Assembly (NCBI GenBank): GCA_017792405.1
Contig: CP051231.1
Location: forward strand, 1,984,343 to 2,048,342
From: Oceanicola sp.
Lineage (GTDB): Bacteria > Pseudomonadota > Alphaproteobacteria > Rhodobacterales > Rhodobacteraceae
Reading direction: 5' to 3'
Length of the DNA stretch: 64,000 nucleotides
Made by a program: the position numbers and the translations under genes. How positions within the stretch are numbered: the stretch's first letter is position 1; every line of letters begins with the position of its first letter. Positions 46,396 through 56,635 of this stretch are shown here, in pieces. The notes under the pieces are model-generated. The model had not been told where the DNA came from, made no database searches, and worked only from the letters and a program-made list of their open reading frames with translations.

Positions 46396-47808
46396 ATGCC
46401 TTCGGACATGCCTGCCCAGGTCGTCACCCGTATCGCCCCCTCGCCCACCGGCACCATGCACATCGGCACCGCCCGCACCGGGCTGTTCAACTGGATCTTC
46501 GCCCGCAAGATGGGCGGCAAGTTCCTGCTGCGCATCGAAGATACCGACCGGGCGCGCTCCACCCCCGAGGCGACCGATGCGATCTATGGCGGCATGCGCT
46601 GGCTCGGGCTGGAGTGGGATGGCGACGCGGTGAGCCAGTTCGAGCGGGTCGAACGGCACGCCGAGGTCGCCCACCAGATGCTCGCCGCCGGCACTGCCTA
46701 CAAGTGCTTCGCCACGCAGGATGAAATCGCCGCCTTCCGCGAAGAGGCCAAGGCCGAGGGCCGCTCCACCCTCTACCTGTCGCCCTGGCGCGATGCCGAT
46801 CCGGCCACCCACCCCGACGCCCCCTTCGTGATCCGCCTCAAGGCCCCGCGCGAGGGCGACACGGTGATCGAAGATGCGGTGCAGGGCACGGTGACCTTCA
46901 AGAACTCCACGCTGGATGACATGATCCTCCTGCGCTCCGACGGCACCCCCACCTACATGCTCGCCGTGGTGGTGGACGATTACGACATGGGCGTGACCCA
47001 CGTGATCCGAGGCGACGACCACCTCAACAATGCCGCCCGCCAGTGCCACATCTACACCGCGATGGGCTGGCCCCTGCCGGTCTATGCCCACTTGCCGCTG
47101 ATCCTCGGGCCGGACGGCAAGAAGCTCTCCAAGCGCCACGGCGCGACCGGCGTGGAGGAGTATCAGAAGATGGGCTACCCCGCCCCCGCCATGCGCAACT
47201 ACCTCGCCCGTCTGGGCTGGAGCCACGGCGACGACGAGTTCTTTACCGATGAGCAGGCCCGCGAGTGGTTCTCGCTCGACGGCATCAACAAGGCCGCCGC
47301 CCGCTTCGACTTCAAGAAGCTCGACAATCTCTCCGGCCAGCACATCGCCGCGATGGATGACATGGACCTGATGGGCGAGATCGAGGCCTACCTCACCGCC
47401 ATCGAGGCCCAGGAGCTGACCGAAACCCAGAAGGACGGCCTGCTGCGGGCGATGTATTGCCTCAAGCCCTCCGCCCGCACCCTGCCCCAACTGCTCGAAA
47501 AAGCCGCCTTCGTGCTCAGCCAGCGGCCCTTCATTCCCGACGAGAAGGCGGCGAAGGTTCTGGACCCGGTATCCCGTGGTATACTGTCGGAATTGACGCC
47601 GCACCTGCAAAATGCTAGCTGGAACCGCGAGGCGCTGGAGGCTACTCTTGGCGAGTTCGCAGAGAGTAAGAACAGCAAGTTCGGACAGCTTGCAGGCCCC
47701 CTCCGCGCGGCGCTTTCCGGCCGCACGGCAACGCCGAGTGTGTTCGATATGATGCTGGTGATCGGCCGGGCCGAAACTTTGGCACGGCTGCAAGACGCGG
47801 CGACTTGA
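46396..47808 (+). CDS. gltX: Glutamyl-tRNA synthetase (class Ic)
   Basis: Charges tRNA-Glu, and possibly tRNA-Gln. 470 residues. The HIGH signature is [18 protein letters not shown] and the KMSKS loop is KKLSKRHG. The catalytic core [11 protein letters not shown] and the [11 protein letters not shown] segment are typical. The C-terminal anticodon-binding domain is complete. Alphaproteobacteria commonly have two gltX paralogues, so a discriminating or non-discriminating role is unclear. ATG at 46396, 47 bp from the divergent comEC start, preceded by GGTTAACGCG. Confidence 0.95.
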   Translation: MPSDMPAQVVTRIAPSPTGTMHIGTARTGLFNWIFARKMGGKFLLRIEDTDRARSTPEATDAIYGGMRWLGLEWDGDAVSQFERVERHAEVAHQMLAAGTAYKCFATQDEIAAFREEAKAEGRSTLYLSPWRDADPATHPDAPFVIRLKAPREGDTVIEDAVQGTVTFKNSTLDDMILLRSDGTPTYMLAVVVDDYDMGVTHVIRGDDHLNNAARQCHIYTAMGWPLPVYAHLPLILGPDGKKLSKRHGATGVEEYQKMGYPAPAMRNYLARLGWSHGDDEFFTDEQAREWFSLDGINKAAARFDFKKLDNLSGQHIAAMDDMDLMGEIEAYLTAIEAQELTETQKDGLLRAMYCLKPSARTLPQLLEKAAFVLSQRPFIPDEKAAKVLDPVSRGILSELTPHLQNASWNREALEATLGEFAESKNSKFGQLAGPLRAALSGRTATPSVFDMMLVIGRAETLARLQDAAT

Positions 47809-47918
47809 GAGCGCTTAACTCCGCGCTAACTCTGTCGCCGATATGAGAGGAACAACCCCGCGCCCGGGCCCTTGAAAACAAGGGTCCGTTGCGTGAGTGA
47901 CCACCGAAAGGGACCTTC

Positions 47919-49214
47919 ATGGCAGATACCTCCAAGACGGCGACGCTGACGTTTGAAGACAAGTCGATCGAGCTGCCGATCCATTCGCCCACCGCCGGGC
48001 CGGACGTGATCGACATCCGCAAGCTCTACGCCCAGGGTGACGTGTTCACCTACGATCCGGGCTTCACTTCCACCGCCGCTTGCGAGAGCACCATCACCTT
48101 CATCGACGGCGAGAAGGGCGAATTGCTGCACCGCGGCTACCCGATCGACCAACTGGCCGCCAAATCGCATTATCTCGAGGTCTGCTACCTGCTGCTCTAC
48201 GGCGAACTGCCGACCGCCGAGCAGCTCGAAACCTTCGAGCACACCATCACCCACCACACCATGCTGCATGAGCAGATGCAGTATTTCTTCCGCGGCTTCC
48301 GGCGTGATGCGCACCCGATGGCCGTCATGGTGGGCGTGGTCGGCGCAATGGCCGCCTTCTACCACGACAGCACCGACATTTCGGACCCATATCAGCGCGA
48401 GGTCGCCTCGCACCGGCTGATCGCCAAGATGCCGACCATCGCAGCCTGGGCCTACAAGTACTCCATCGGCCAGCCGTTCGTGTATCCGCGCAACGACCTG
48501 ACCTATGCCGAGAACTTCCTGCACATGTGCTTCGCCGTGCCCGCGGCAGAGTACAAGGTCGATCCGATCCTGAGCCGCGCGATGGACCGGATCTTCACCC
48601 TCCACGCCGACCATGAGCAGAACGCCTCCACCTCCACGGTGCGTCTGGCCTCCTCCTCCGGCGCCAACCCCTTCGCCTGTATCGCGGCCGGCATTGCCTG
48701 CCTCTGGGGCCCAGCCCACGGCGGCGCCAACCAGGCCTGCCTCGAGATGCTCAAAGAGATCGGCACCCCCGATCGCATCCCCGAGTTCATCGCCCGCGCC
48801 AAGGACAAGGACGATCCCTTCCGCCTGATGGGCTTCGGCCACCGCGTCTATAAAAACTTCGATCCCCGCGCGACGGTGATGAAGCAATCGGCAGACGAGG
48901 TGCTCGACCTGCTGGGCGTCGAGAACAACCCGATCCTGGCGACGGCGAAGGAGCTGGAAACCCAGGCCCTGGCCGACCCCTACTTCGCCGAGAAAAAGCT
49001 GTTCCCGAACGTCGATTTCTACTCCGGCATCATCCTCGAGGCGATGGGCTTCCCCACCTCGATGTTCACCCCCATCTTCGCGCTCTCGCGCACCGTGGGC
49101 TGGGTCAGCCAGTGGAAAGAGCAGCTCGCTGATCCGACCATGCGCATCGGCCGCCCGCGCCAGCTCTACACCGGCGCCCCCTTCCGCGACTACGTCGAGG
49201 TCGAGAACCGCTAA
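47919..49214 (+). CDS. gltA: Type II citrate synthase
   Basis: Condenses acetyl-CoA and oxaloacetate to citrate at the TCA cycle entry. 431 residues, typical of the NADH-regulated hexameric type II enzyme. Active-site blocks: [15 protein letters not shown] (His), [15 protein letters not shown] (His), [14 protein letters not shown] (His/Arg) and catalytic Asp in NVDFYSGI. The 110-bp leader after gltX contains a CCCTTG-AAAA-CAAGGG hairpin (47869-47884), followed by an AAGGGA ribosome-binding site. A strong terminator follows. Confidence 0.97.
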   Translation: MADTSKTATLTFEDKSIELPIHSPTAGPDVIDIRKLYAQGDVFTYDPGFTSTAACESTITFIDGEKGELLHRGYPIDQLAAKSHYLEVCYLLLYGELPTAEQLETFEHTITHHTMLHEQMQYFFRGFRRDAHPMAVMVGVVGAMAAFYHDSTDISDPYQREVASHRLIAKMPTIAAWAYKYSIGQPFVYPRNDLTYAENFLHMCFAVPAAEYKVDPILSRAMDRIFTLHADHEQNASTSTVRLASSSGANPFACIAAGIACLWGPAHGGANQACLEMLKEIGTPDRIPEFIARAKDKDDPFRLMGFGHRVYKNFDPRATVMKQSADEVLDLLGVENNPILATAKELETQALADPYFAEKKLFPNVDFYSGIILEAMGFPTSMFTPIFALSRTVGWVSQWKEQLADPTMRIGRPRQLYTGAPFRDYVEVENR

Positions 49215-49239
49215 GCGCGGCACACCGGCACAAAACACG

Positions 49240-49271
49240 AGGGCCGCCCCACCGGGCGGCCCTTTGCTTTT
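49240..49271. terminator. Bidirectional terminator between gltA and the hydratase gene
   Basis: Perfect 10-bp stem AGGGCCGCCC (49240-49249) / GGGCGGCCCT (49254-49263) with loop CACC and a T-rich tail on the plus strand. It sits between convergent genes and probably serves both. Confidence 0.85.
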
Positions 49272-49286
49272 CGGGTCAGGGGCGCC

Positions 49287-50063
49287 CTACCGCCCCTCGT
49301 ATTTCGCCGGGCGCTTCTCCAGAAAGGCGATCACCCCCTCCTGAAAATCCCGGCTCTTGCCGCATTTGCCTTGCAGCTTCGCCTCCAGCGCCAGTTGCTC
49401 TTCGAGGCTGTTGTCATAGGCCCCGCGGAGCGCCCGCTTGATCTGGCGGTAGGCCAGCGTCGGCCCGGCGGCGAGGTGTTGCGCGCGGCTCCACCAGTGG
49501 TCGGCAAAGCCCTCATCCGGCACCGCCTCCCAGATCATGCCCCATTGCGCGGCGTCGGTCGCGCTCACCGGCTCGGCAAAGAGCGCCGCCCCCATCGCCC
49601 GCGGAAAGCCCACCTGACGCGGCAGCCACCACGTTCCGCCCGCATCGGGGATCAGCCCGATCCGCGCGAAGGCCTGCAGGAACACCGCGCTCTCGGCGGC
49701 GATCACCACGTCGGCGGCCAGCGCAAGGTTGGCTCCGGCGCCCGCCGCATGGCCGTTCACCGCAGAAATCGTCGGCACCCGGCACTCGTAGATCGCCTTC
49801 AGCATCGGTTCGTATTCGTCGATCAGCGTGCGCTCCATGTCGGCATCGCTGATCGAGGCACCCTCGCCCAGATCCTGCCCCGAGCAGAAGGCCGGGCCGG
49901 AGCCCGTCAACACGATCACCCGCGCCTCCGCCTCGCCCGCCTTCAGCGCGTGCAGGATCTCGGCCCGCATCTGGGTGTCGAGGCAGTTCATCTTTTTCGG
50001 GCGGTTCAGCGTGATCACCGCCACGTGGTCTCGCACCGAGTAGCGGATCGCTTCGTAAATCAT
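49287..50063 (-). CDS. Enoyl-CoA hydratase/isomerase, PaaG-like
   Basis: 258-residue crotonase-fold enzyme acting on acyl-CoA substrates. The oxyanion-hole segments are FCSGQDLGEGA and NGHAAGAGANLALAADVVIA. LIPDAGGTWWLPRQVG with acidic residue PDAGG and AMGAALFAEPVSA resemble the phenylacetate-pathway isomerase PaaG (ring-epoxide/oxepin-CoA). No other paa genes are nearby, so the substrate is uncertain. It follows ccmF-ccmH on the same strand after 69 bp; joint transcription is possible but functionally unrelated. Confidence 0.85.
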   Translation of the reverse strand: MIYEAIRYSVRDHVAVITLNRPKKMNCLDTQMRAEILHALKAGEAEARVIVLTGSGPAFCSGQDLGEGASISDADMERTLIDEYEPMLKAIYECRVPTISAVNGHAAGAGANLALAADVVIAAESAVFLQAFARIGLIPDAGGTWWLPRQVGFPRAMGAALFAEPVSATDAAQWGMIWEAVPDEGFADHWWSRAQHLAAGPTLAYRQIKRALRGAYDNSLEEQLALEAKLQGKCGKSRDFQEGVIAFLEKRPAKYEGR

Positions 50064-50132
50064 GTCCGGGCTCCCTGAGGTTTCCGCCGCAGGATACTGA
50101 ACTTGCCGGTTCAGAAAAGCCCAAACACTGCG

Positions 50133-50594
50133 TCACCCGTCCTCGCCGAGCAACTCCTTCAGCCGGGCTTCCTCTTCCGGGTCCAGCGCCTCGGGGCCGC
50201 GGGCGGCATTGCGCTGCCTCTGGGCCGCAATCACCACGCCCAGCCCCGCCAGCAGCAGCGCCGGGCCAGCCAGCCAGACGATCAGGTTCCACCCGCTTGC
50301 GGGCGGGTTCATCAGCACGAAGTCCCCGTAATTGCGCAGGAAAGCGTCGCGCACCTCCTGATCGGTGGCCCCTGCCGCGATCATCTCGCGCACCTCCCGC
50401 CGGGCATCCCGCGCCCAGTCGGCATTGGATGAGGCGATGGACTCGGCCTGGCATTTCACACAGCGCAGCTCATGGTCCAGCCCCCGCGCCCGCGCCTCCA
50501 GCACCGGATCGTCGAGCATCTCCGACGGGTCCAGCGCCAAGGCCGGCAGAGCCAGAGCAAAGACCGCCGCGATGAGCCAGCCTGCCCGTCTCAT
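50133..50594 (-). CDS. ccmH: CcmH/CycL, cytochrome c haem-lyase thioredox subunit
   Basis: Membrane-anchored periplasmic thiol oxidoreductase that keeps the apocytochrome c CXXCH cysteines reduced for haem attachment by CcmF. 153 residues: signal peptide, the diagnostic LRCVKCQ motif near residue 43, a small three-helix domain, and one C-terminal membrane helix (about 103-125). The family signature (RNYGDFVLMNPP) is intact. Start overlaps the ccmF stop by 4 bases. Confidence 0.95.
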   Translation of the reverse strand: MRRAGWLIAAVFALALPALALDPSEMLDDPVLEARARGLDHELRCVKCQAESIASSNADWARDARREVREMIAAGATDQEVRDAFLRNYGDFVLMNPPASGWNLIVWLAGPALLLAGLGVVIAAQRQRNAARGPEALDPEEEARLKELLGEDG

Positions 50595-52564
50595 TCCGCA
50601 GGCACTCCCTCGGCCCGCGCTCGCCGCGCGCCCGCCGCAAGGCGGAACCGCCGGTCAGAGAGCGAGATGAACCCGCCCAGCGCCATCAAGATGCAGCCGC
50701 CCCAGATCCAGTTGGCGAAGGGCTTGATATAGGTCCGCACGGCCCAGCCGCCCGCTGCCTGCTCATCCCCGATCACCACGTAGATGTCGCGCCACAGACC
50801 GTTGCGAATGGCCGCCTCCGTGGTCGGCATCGCCTGCACCGGGTAAACCCGCTTTTCGGGGTGCAGCACCGCAATCTCCGCGCCCTCCCGGCGCACCGCG
50901 ATCTCCGCCATGGTACTGAAGTAGTTCGGCCCCTGCACCCGCTCCACACCCTGCAGCTCGATTGTGAACCCCGCCACCTCATAGGGCTGGCCCGTCTGCG
51001 CCACGCGAATGTCTTCCACCTGCCATGCGGTGATCGCCGCCACCCCGAGGATCGTCACCCCGAGGCCCGAGTGTGCAACGAACTTGCCCCAATCGGCGCG
51101 TGGCAGCCGCGCCAGTCGGCCCATCCGGCCCGCCAGCGGCCCGCGCCCGGTGCGGCTCATCAGGTCCAGCACGCCGCCCGCCACGATCCAGACCGCAAGA
51201 GCAATGCCCACCGGCGCCAGCAGGCTCCGCCCGCTCTGCACCGCCCAGACAAGGCCCAAGGCGGCCAGCGCCAGCACCGCAGCCGGGGCCACCGCCCGCA
51301 GGCTCCGGCCCAGCTTGGCCCTTTTCCACGGCAGCATCGCCCCCACCGGCAGGATCACCGCGAGCCCCACGATGAAGGGCGTGAAGGCGGTGTCGAAGAA
51401 TGGTGCCTGCACGCTCAGCTTCTTGCCCAACGCCAGCTCTGCGATCAGGGGCCAGACCGTGCCGACGAAGACCAGCAGCGAGGCGACCGAAAGCAGCACG
51501 TTGTTCATCACCAGCGCGCTCTCCCGGCTTACGGTTGCGAAGAGCCCCTTGGCCTCCATCGCGCCCGCCCGCACCGCAAAGAGCAGGAAGGCCCCGCCGA
51601 CGAAGACCGCCAGAATACCAAGGATATAAACGCCCCGCTCCGGATCGTTGGCGAATGCATGGACCGAGGTGATCACGCCCGAGCGCACGATAAAGGTGCC
51701 GATGAGCGAAAACCCGAAGGCGGTGATCGCCAGCAGGATCGTCCAGGCCTTCAGCGCCTCGCGCTTTTCCACCACGATGGCCGAGTGCAGCAGCGCGGCG
51801 GCAAAAAGCCACGGCATGAAACTTGCGTTCTCCACCGGATCCCAGAACCAGAAGCCGCCCCAGCCCAGCTCGTAATAAGCCCACCACGAGCCCAGCGCGA
51901 TCCCGATGGTCAAAAACACCCATGCCGCCAACGTCCACGGCCGCACCCAGCGCGCCCATGCGGCATCCACCTTGCCCTCGATCAGCGCCGCCACGGCGAA
52001 GGAAAAGGCCATGCTGAGGCCAACATAGCCGAGGTAGAGAAACGGCGGATGAAAGGCGAGGCCCGGGTCTTGCAGCAGTGGGTTCAGGTCCTGCCCGTCC
52101 ATCGGCGGGCTGGCCAGCCGGGTGAAGGGGTTGGAGGTGAAGAGGATGAAGCCGTAAAACGCCACCCCCACCGTCGCCTGCACCGCCAGCACCCGCGCGC
52201 GGAACGTGTCGCTCAGGTTGCCGCCGAATACCGCCGCCGCGCCGCCGAAGCCTGCGAGGATCAGCACCCAGAGCAGCATAGAGCCCTCGTGGTTCCCCCA
52301 GACACCGCTGATCTTGTAGATCATCGGCTTGAGCGTGTGCGAGTTGAGGGTGACGAGGCGCAGCGAGAAGTCACTGGTGACAAAGGCCCACGTCAACGCG
52401 GCAAAGCTCAGCGCGACAAGCGCGAATTGCAGCACCGCCGCAGGCTCGGCCATGGCCATCCACCCGCCCCAGCGTTTTGCCGCGCCGACCTGGGGCACAA
52501 TGGCTTGAACGACCGCAACCACGGCGGCGAGGATCAGGGCGAAATGGCCAAGCTCAGCTATCAT
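50591..52564 (-). CDS. ccmF: CcmF, cytochrome c maturation haem lyase
   Basis: Large inner-membrane component of the system I haem ligation complex. 657 residues with about 14-15 membrane helices. The tryptophan-rich WWD motif is GWGGFWFWDPVENASFMPW (about residues 225-243), flanked by the histidines that hold haem. The SLVTRSG-like segment occurs as TFIVRSGVITSVH. The ATG at 52564 starts directly at the first helix; an upstream in-frame start adds 41 basic residues and is rejected. Forms an operon with ccmH; the remaining ccm genes lie outside the window. Confidence 0.95.
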   Translation of the reverse strand: MIAELGHFALILAAVVAVVQAIVPQVGAAKRWGGWMAMAEPAAVLQFALVALSFAALTWAFVTSDFSLRLVTLNSHTLKPMIYKISGVWGNHEGSMLLWVLILAGFGGAAAVFGGNLSDTFRARVLAVQATVGVAFYGFILFTSNPFTRLASPPMDGQDLNPLLQDPGLAFHPPFLYLGYVGLSMAFSFAVAALIEGKVDAAWARWVRPWTLAAWVFLTIGIALGSWWAYYELGWGGFWFWDPVENASFMPWLFAAALLHSAIVVEKREALKAWTILLAITAFGFSLIGTFIVRSGVITSVHAFANDPERGVYILGILAVFVGGAFLLFAVRAGAMEAKGLFATVSRESALVMNNVLLSVASLLVFVGTVWPLIAELALGKKLSVQAPFFDTAFTPFIVGLAVILPVGAMLPWKRAKLGRSLRAVAPAAVLALAALGLVWAVQSGRSLLAPVGIALAVWIVAGGVLDLMSRTGRGPLAGRMGRLARLPRADWGKFVAHSGLGVTILGVAAITAWQVEDIRVAQTGQPYEVAGFTIELQGVERVQGPNYFSTMAEIAVRREGAEIAVLHPEKRVYPVQAMPTTEAAIRNGLWRDIYVVIGDEQAAGGWAVRTYIKPFANWIWGGCILMALGGFISLSDRRFRLAAGARRARAEGVPAE

Positions 52565-52739
52565 GCCCGCCGTTCTACGCCATCCGCCCGCCGCCGCCAA
52601 TTCCCTGCGCCCACCCGTCGCAGGGAGTTGACCGGAACCGCCGCCCCGCCCCGGCATTGACCTCCAACATTGACTCCCCATCCCCAAGGCGCACCCTGAT
52701 CAAACCCGCCCCGAACCCGGCACCAGTGAAAGGCCCCAC

Positions 52740-53387
52740 GTGAGGATCGCCAGCTACAACATCCGCAAGGCCGTCGGCCTCGACTGGCGCCGCGACCCTG
52801 CCCGCATCCTCACCGTGCTGGAGGAGATCGACGCCGACGTTGTGCTCCTGCAGGAGGCCGACAAGCGCTTCGGCACCCGCGCTGGCGTGCTGCCCGCCGA
52901 GGCCTTGGGCGATATGGGCTACCGCTTCGCACCGGTCAACCTGCGCCCCGCAAGCCACGGCTGGCACGGCAACGCCATCCTGACCCGGCTCCGCGCCGAG
53001 CGACCCCAACGCGTCTACCTGCCCTCGCTGGAGCCGCGCGGCGCGGTCTCGGCCCGTGTCGGCGGGGTCACGGTCGTGGGCGTCCACCTCGGGCTGACAC
53101 CGCGCACCCGCACCCGCCAGATCTCCACGCTTGAAGAGAAGTTCCCCGAAGGCCCCGTGGTGATCGGCGGCGACTTCAACATGTGGCGCAAGCGCGGCGA
53201 AGGCTCCGACCACTTCCGCCTCATCGCCCCCGGCCCCAGCTTTCACGCCTCCCGCCCCACGGCCCCGCTCGACCGCTTCGCGCTCAAGGGGGTGCGCCAT
53301 GCCTCCGCCCATGTCCACCGCTCCCCCGCCGCCGCCCGCGCCTCCGATCACCTCCCCGTGGTGCTCGAACTGGAGGTCGAGAGCTGA
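52740..53387 (+). CDS. Endonuclease/exonuclease/phosphatase (EEP) family hydrolase
   Basis: 215 residues of the DNase I-like superfamily. Metal and catalytic residues are conserved: ASYNIRK (Asn), LLQEADKR (Glu), a GVHLG His, GGDFNMW (Asp-Asn) and SDHLPV (Asp-His). The fold serves nucleases and phosphoesterases, so the substrate cannot be named; linkage to a phospholipase-D gene suggests phospholipid or inositol-phosphate-type chemistry only weakly. Start is GTG. Stop shares one base with the start of the next gene. Such EEP-PLD pairs recur in alphaproteobacteria from memory. Confidence 0.88.
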   Translation: MRIASYNIRKAVGLDWRRDPARILTVLEEIDADVVLLQEADKRFGTRAGVLPAEALGDMGYRFAPVNLRPASHGWHGNAILTRLRAERPQRVYLPSLEPRGAVSARVGGVTVVGVHLGLTPRTRTRQISTLEEKFPEGPVVIGGDFNMWRKRGEGSDHFRLIAPGPSFHASRPTAPLDRFALKGVRHASAHVHRSPAAARASDHLPVVLELEVES

Positions 53388-54877
53388 TGCTGCTCACCGC
53401 GCTGGTCATCCTCCACGGGCTGATCGTCACCGCCTTCACCCTGCGCATCCTGCTGCGCGATGATCTCTCGCCGCCCGCCCGGATGGCATGGTTCGTCGTC
53501 ATCGCCGCCCTGCCCTACCTCGGCAGCGCCGCCTACTTTCTCTTCGGCGAGGTCGACATCGGCCACGAGGCCCGGCGCCGCGACGGCTACATCTTCGCCC
53601 AACTCCACGAATGGCTCCGCGCCCACCCCGTGGCCGATGCCACCGCCAGCCTGCCCGCGCACATCCGCCCCGCCTTCCGCACCGCCGCCGCGATCAACGG
53701 CTTCACCACCGCCAGCGGCAACACGGCCACCCTGCTGGCCGATGGCGCTCAAAGTCGCGAGGCCCTGCTGGCCGATATCGACGCCGCCACCTCCCACGTC
53801 CACGTCATGTTTTATATCTGGCTGGAGGATGAAACCGGCACCGCCCTCGCCCGCGCCCTGATCCGCGCCGCCCGGCGCGGCGTCGTTGTCCGCGCCATGG
53901 CCGATGCGCTCGGCTCCCGCGCCATGCTCCGCTCCAAGCTCTGGCAGGAGATGGGCATCGCCGGGGTCCACACCGCCACCGCGCTCCCGCTCGACAATCC
54001 GCTGCGCACCCTGCTCACCGCCCGGATCGACCTGCGCAACCACCGCAAGATCGTGGTGATCGACGGCGCGGTCACATGGTGCGGCTCCGGCAACGCCGCC
54101 GATCCGGCCTTCCGCCCCAAGCGCCGCTTCGCGCCTTGGGTCGATATCATGCTCCGCTTCACCGGCCCCGTCGTCACCCAAAAGGCCCTGCTTTTCGCCG
54201 CCGACTGGATGGCCGCCACCGGCGCGCCCCTGACCCAGCTCGCCATCGCGCCCGCCCCCACGCGCGCCCCAGCCCGCGCCGTGCTCGCCGGAGGCGCGGA
54301 GGCCGAACCCGAGCCAGAGCCTGCCCCCGGCTTCGCCGCCGTGGCCATGGGCGATGGCCCCACCACCCGGCCCGGCGCCATGCCACAGGTCTTCGCCACC
54401 CTGCTCGCCGCCGCCCAGACCAGTGTGACCATCACCACCCCGTACTTCGTCCCCGATGCCACCCTGCTCTCCGCCCTCGCCGCCGCGGCCTGCCGCGGGG
54501 TCGAAACCACCCTCGTTTTCCCCCGCCGGAATGACAGTCTGATCGTCCGCGCCGCCTCCCGCAGCTACTACCGCCAGCTTCTGGAGGCTGGCTGCCGGAT
54601 CTTCGAGTTCGAGGGCGGGCTGCTCCACGCCAAGACCCTCACGCTCGATGGCAACACCGCCCTCATCGGCTCCTCCAACCTCGACCTGCGCAGCTTCGAT
54701 CTGAATTATGAAAACAACATCCTGCTGCACGACGAGGCCCTGACCGCACAAATCGCCGAGCGGCAGGCCACCTACCTCGCCAGCTCCCGCGAAGTCACAC
54801 TCGCCACCGTCGCCGCATGGCCCTTCCCCCAGCGCATCTGGCAGAACACCATCGCCACCATCGGCCCCATTCTGTAG
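53387..54877 (+). CDS. Cardiolipin synthase-like phospholipase D protein
   Basis: 496 residues. Two N-terminal membrane helices (about 3-22 and 32-53) anchor two PLD domains, each with an HKD motif: NHRKIVVIDG followed by GSGN (about 224) and LHAKTLTLDG followed by GSSN (about 414). The architecture matches bacterial cardiolipin synthase ClsA, which condenses two phosphatidylglycerols. An Ala/Glu/Pro insertion (about 295-330) lies between the domains. Translation is coupled to the EEP gene through a TGATG junction. Ends 116 bp before the Zur-box/GTPase region. Confidence 0.9.
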   Translation: MLLTALVILHGLIVTAFTLRILLRDDLSPPARMAWFVVIAALPYLGSAAYFLFGEVDIGHEARRRDGYIFAQLHEWLRAHPVADATASLPAHIRPAFRTAAAINGFTTASGNTATLLADGAQSREALLADIDAATSHVHVMFYIWLEDETGTALARALIRAARRGVVVRAMADALGSRAMLRSKLWQEMGIAGVHTATALPLDNPLRTLLTARIDLRNHRKIVVIDGAVTWCGSGNAADPAFRPKRRFAPWVDIMLRFTGPVVTQKALLFAADWMAATGAPLTQLAIAPAPTRAPARAVLAGGAEAEPEPEPAPGFAAVAMGDGPTTRPGAMPQVFATLLAAAQTSVTITTPYFVPDATLLSALAAAACRGVETTLVFPRRNDSLIVRAASRSYYRQLLEAGCRIFEFEGGLLHAKTLTLDGNTALIGSSNLDLRSFDLNYENNILLHDEALTAQIAERQATYLASSREVTLATVAAWPFPQRIWQNTIATIGPIL

Positions 54878-54950
54878 CTCCCCGCTAACTGCGGCGCCCA
54901 ACCTCCGAAAGCACCGCCACCCCCATTGCAGCCCCGTCCTCGCCACGGTA

Positions 54951-54967
54951 ATGTTACGTTATAACAT
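54951..54967. promoter_or_regulatory. Zur-box-like operator
   Basis: ATGTTA-CGTTA-TAACAT is a perfect 6-bp inverted repeat with a 5-base centre, resembling the ATGTTATA..TATAACAT operators of the zinc repressor Zur. It ends 26 bases before the COG0523 GTPase start, in position to block that promoter. No other gene lies close enough in that direction. Confidence 0.7.
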
Positions 54968-54993
54968 ATCTACAAAACCCCAAAGCGAGTCCC

Positions 54994-56208
54994 ATGTCCG
55001 ATACCCGCCTCCCCGTCACCGTCCTCTCCGGCTTTCTCGGCGCGGGCAAAACCACCCTGCTCAATGCCGTCCTCTCCAACCGCGAGGGCCTGCGCGTGGC
55101 GGTCATCGTCAACGACATGTCCGATGTGAACATCGACGCGGACCTTATCCGCGACGGCGGCGCCAACCTCTCCCATACCGATGAAACCCTGGTCGAAATG
55201 ACCAACGGCTGCATCTGCTGCACCCTGCGCGACGACCTGCTCACCGAGGTCCGCCGCCTCGCCGAGATGAACCGCTTCGATTACCTGCTGATCGAAAGCT
55301 CCGGAATCTCCGAGCCACTCCCCGTCGCCACCACCTTCGAGTTCCGCGACGAGGCAGGCGCCAGCCTCTCCGATGTCGCCCGGCTCGACACGCTGGTCAC
55401 CGTGGTCGATACCGCCAACCTGCTGCGCGACTACGCCAGCCATGACTTCCTGCGCGACCGGGGCGAGAGCCTCGGGCCGGAAGACGAGCGCACCCTCGTC
55501 GACCTGCTCGTCGAGCAAATCGAATTCGCCGATGTCGTGGTGCTCAACAAGGTCACCGCCGCGGGCGAAGATGCCCGCCTCGCCGCCCGCCTCATCGTCA
55601 CCTCCCTCAACCCCGACGCCCGGATCATCGAGGCCGACTATGGCCTCGTCGCCCCCTCCGCCATCCTCGGCACCGGCCTCTTCGATTTCGAAACCGCCCA
55701 CGAGCACCCGCTCTGGGCCAAGGAGCTCTACGGCTTCGCCGACCACGTGCCGGAGACCGAGGAATACGGCGTCAGCTCCTTCACCTACCGCGCCCGCGCC
55801 CCCTTCCACCCCGAGAAGATCCACGCGGTGCTGAACGGCCCGCTGCCCGGCGTGATCCGCGCCAAGGGGCATTTCTGGATCGCCACGCGCCCCGACTGGC
55901 TGGCCGAATTCTCCCTCGCCGGGGCGCTCTCTTCGGTGAGGCCGATGGGCCGCTGGTGGGCCTCGGTCCCGCAAGAGCGCTGGCCCGCCCACCCCGAGGC
56001 GCGCCGCTACATCGACCACCACTGGCAAGAGCCCTTTGGCGACCGGCGGCAGGAGCTGGTCTTCATTGGCGCGGGGCTGGACGAGGCCGGTATCACCGCC
56101 CGTCTCAACGCCGCCCTCATGCCCATGGCCCACGGCCTGAACGAGACATGGAGCACCCTGCCCGATCCATTCCCAGGCTGGCGCATGGCCCAGCCCGAGC
56201 CGGCATGA
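54994..56208 (+). CDS. COG0523 (CobW-like) GTPase, putative zinc metallochaperone
   Basis: 404-residue G3E-family GTPase. Walker A is [10 protein letters not shown], the metal-binding CxCC is NGCICCTL, the Walker B-like region [13 protein letters not shown], and the guanine motif NKVT. The C-terminal CobW_C domain covers about 270-400. The upstream Zur-like box suggests the zinc-responsive ZigA/YciC-type subfamily rather than a cobalamin-synthesis CobW; this is inference. The DUF6525 gene overlaps by 4 bases, so it is in the same operon. Confidence 0.9.
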   Translation: MSDTRLPVTVLSGFLGAGKTTLLNAVLSNREGLRVAVIVNDMSDVNIDADLIRDGGANLSHTDETLVEMTNGCICCTLRDDLLTEVRRLAEMNRFDYLLIESSGISEPLPVATTFEFRDEAGASLSDVARLDTLVTVVDTANLLRDYASHDFLRDRGESLGPEDERTLVDLLVEQIEFADVVVLNKVTAAGEDARLAARLIVTSLNPDARIIEADYGLVAPSAILGTGLFDFETAHEHPLWAKELYGFADHVPETEEYGVSSFTYRARAPFHPEKIHAVLNGPLPGVIRAKGHFWIATRPDWLAEFSLAGALSSVRPMGRWWASVPQERWPAHPEARRYIDHHWQEPFGDRRQELVFIGAGLDEAGITARLNAALMPMAHGLNETWSTLPDPFPGWRMAQPEPA

Positions 56209-56516
56209 CCCGTCGCAACGGCGCCAGCGCCCTGCCCCGCCGCCGCCGGGCAGGCACCAACCCAATGCGCGATTATGATCGCCTGCCACCCGGCCTCCGC
56301 CTCTGGCTCGCCGGTGCGGCCCTGCCGTGGTCGGCCCGCGCCGTCCACCGCGCCTTCCGCGCCGCGCTCGCCCGATCCGGCGGCTGCCCCGAGGCCGCCC
56401 TCGCCACGCTCGACCGGATCGAGGCCCGCCTCCTCGCCCGCGACGCACCCCGCATCTGGGGCACCGGGCATCCATCGACTGCCCCTTCCGGCAGTACGGG
56501 CGAGCGGGAGGCCTGA
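56205..56516 (+). CDS. DUF6525-like small basic protein
   Basis: 103 residues starting at the ATG that overlaps the GTPase stop. Conserved-looking core is [22 protein letters not shown], followed by a helical [12 protein letters not shown] and an [11 protein letters not shown] segment, rich in Arg and Ala. It resembles an alphaproteobacterial family I recall as DUF6525. Function unknown. Co-transcription with the putatively zinc-controlled GTPase hints at a metal-starvation role, unproven. Confidence 0.7.
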   Translation: MTRRNGASALPRRRRAGTNPMRDYDRLPPGLRLWLAGAALPWSARAVHRAFRAALARSGGCPEAALATLDRIEARLLARDAPRIWGTGHPSTAPSGSTGEREA

Positions 56517-56635
56517 CCCCGCACGTCGCGCCCACCACAATGATGAGCTACACGCCCAAACGCCTTTTTTCACGCAGCTTTCACGCGATCGCCCTTTCCA
56601 CAGCCATTCACTGTCGGCCATTCTCGTAGGACTTG

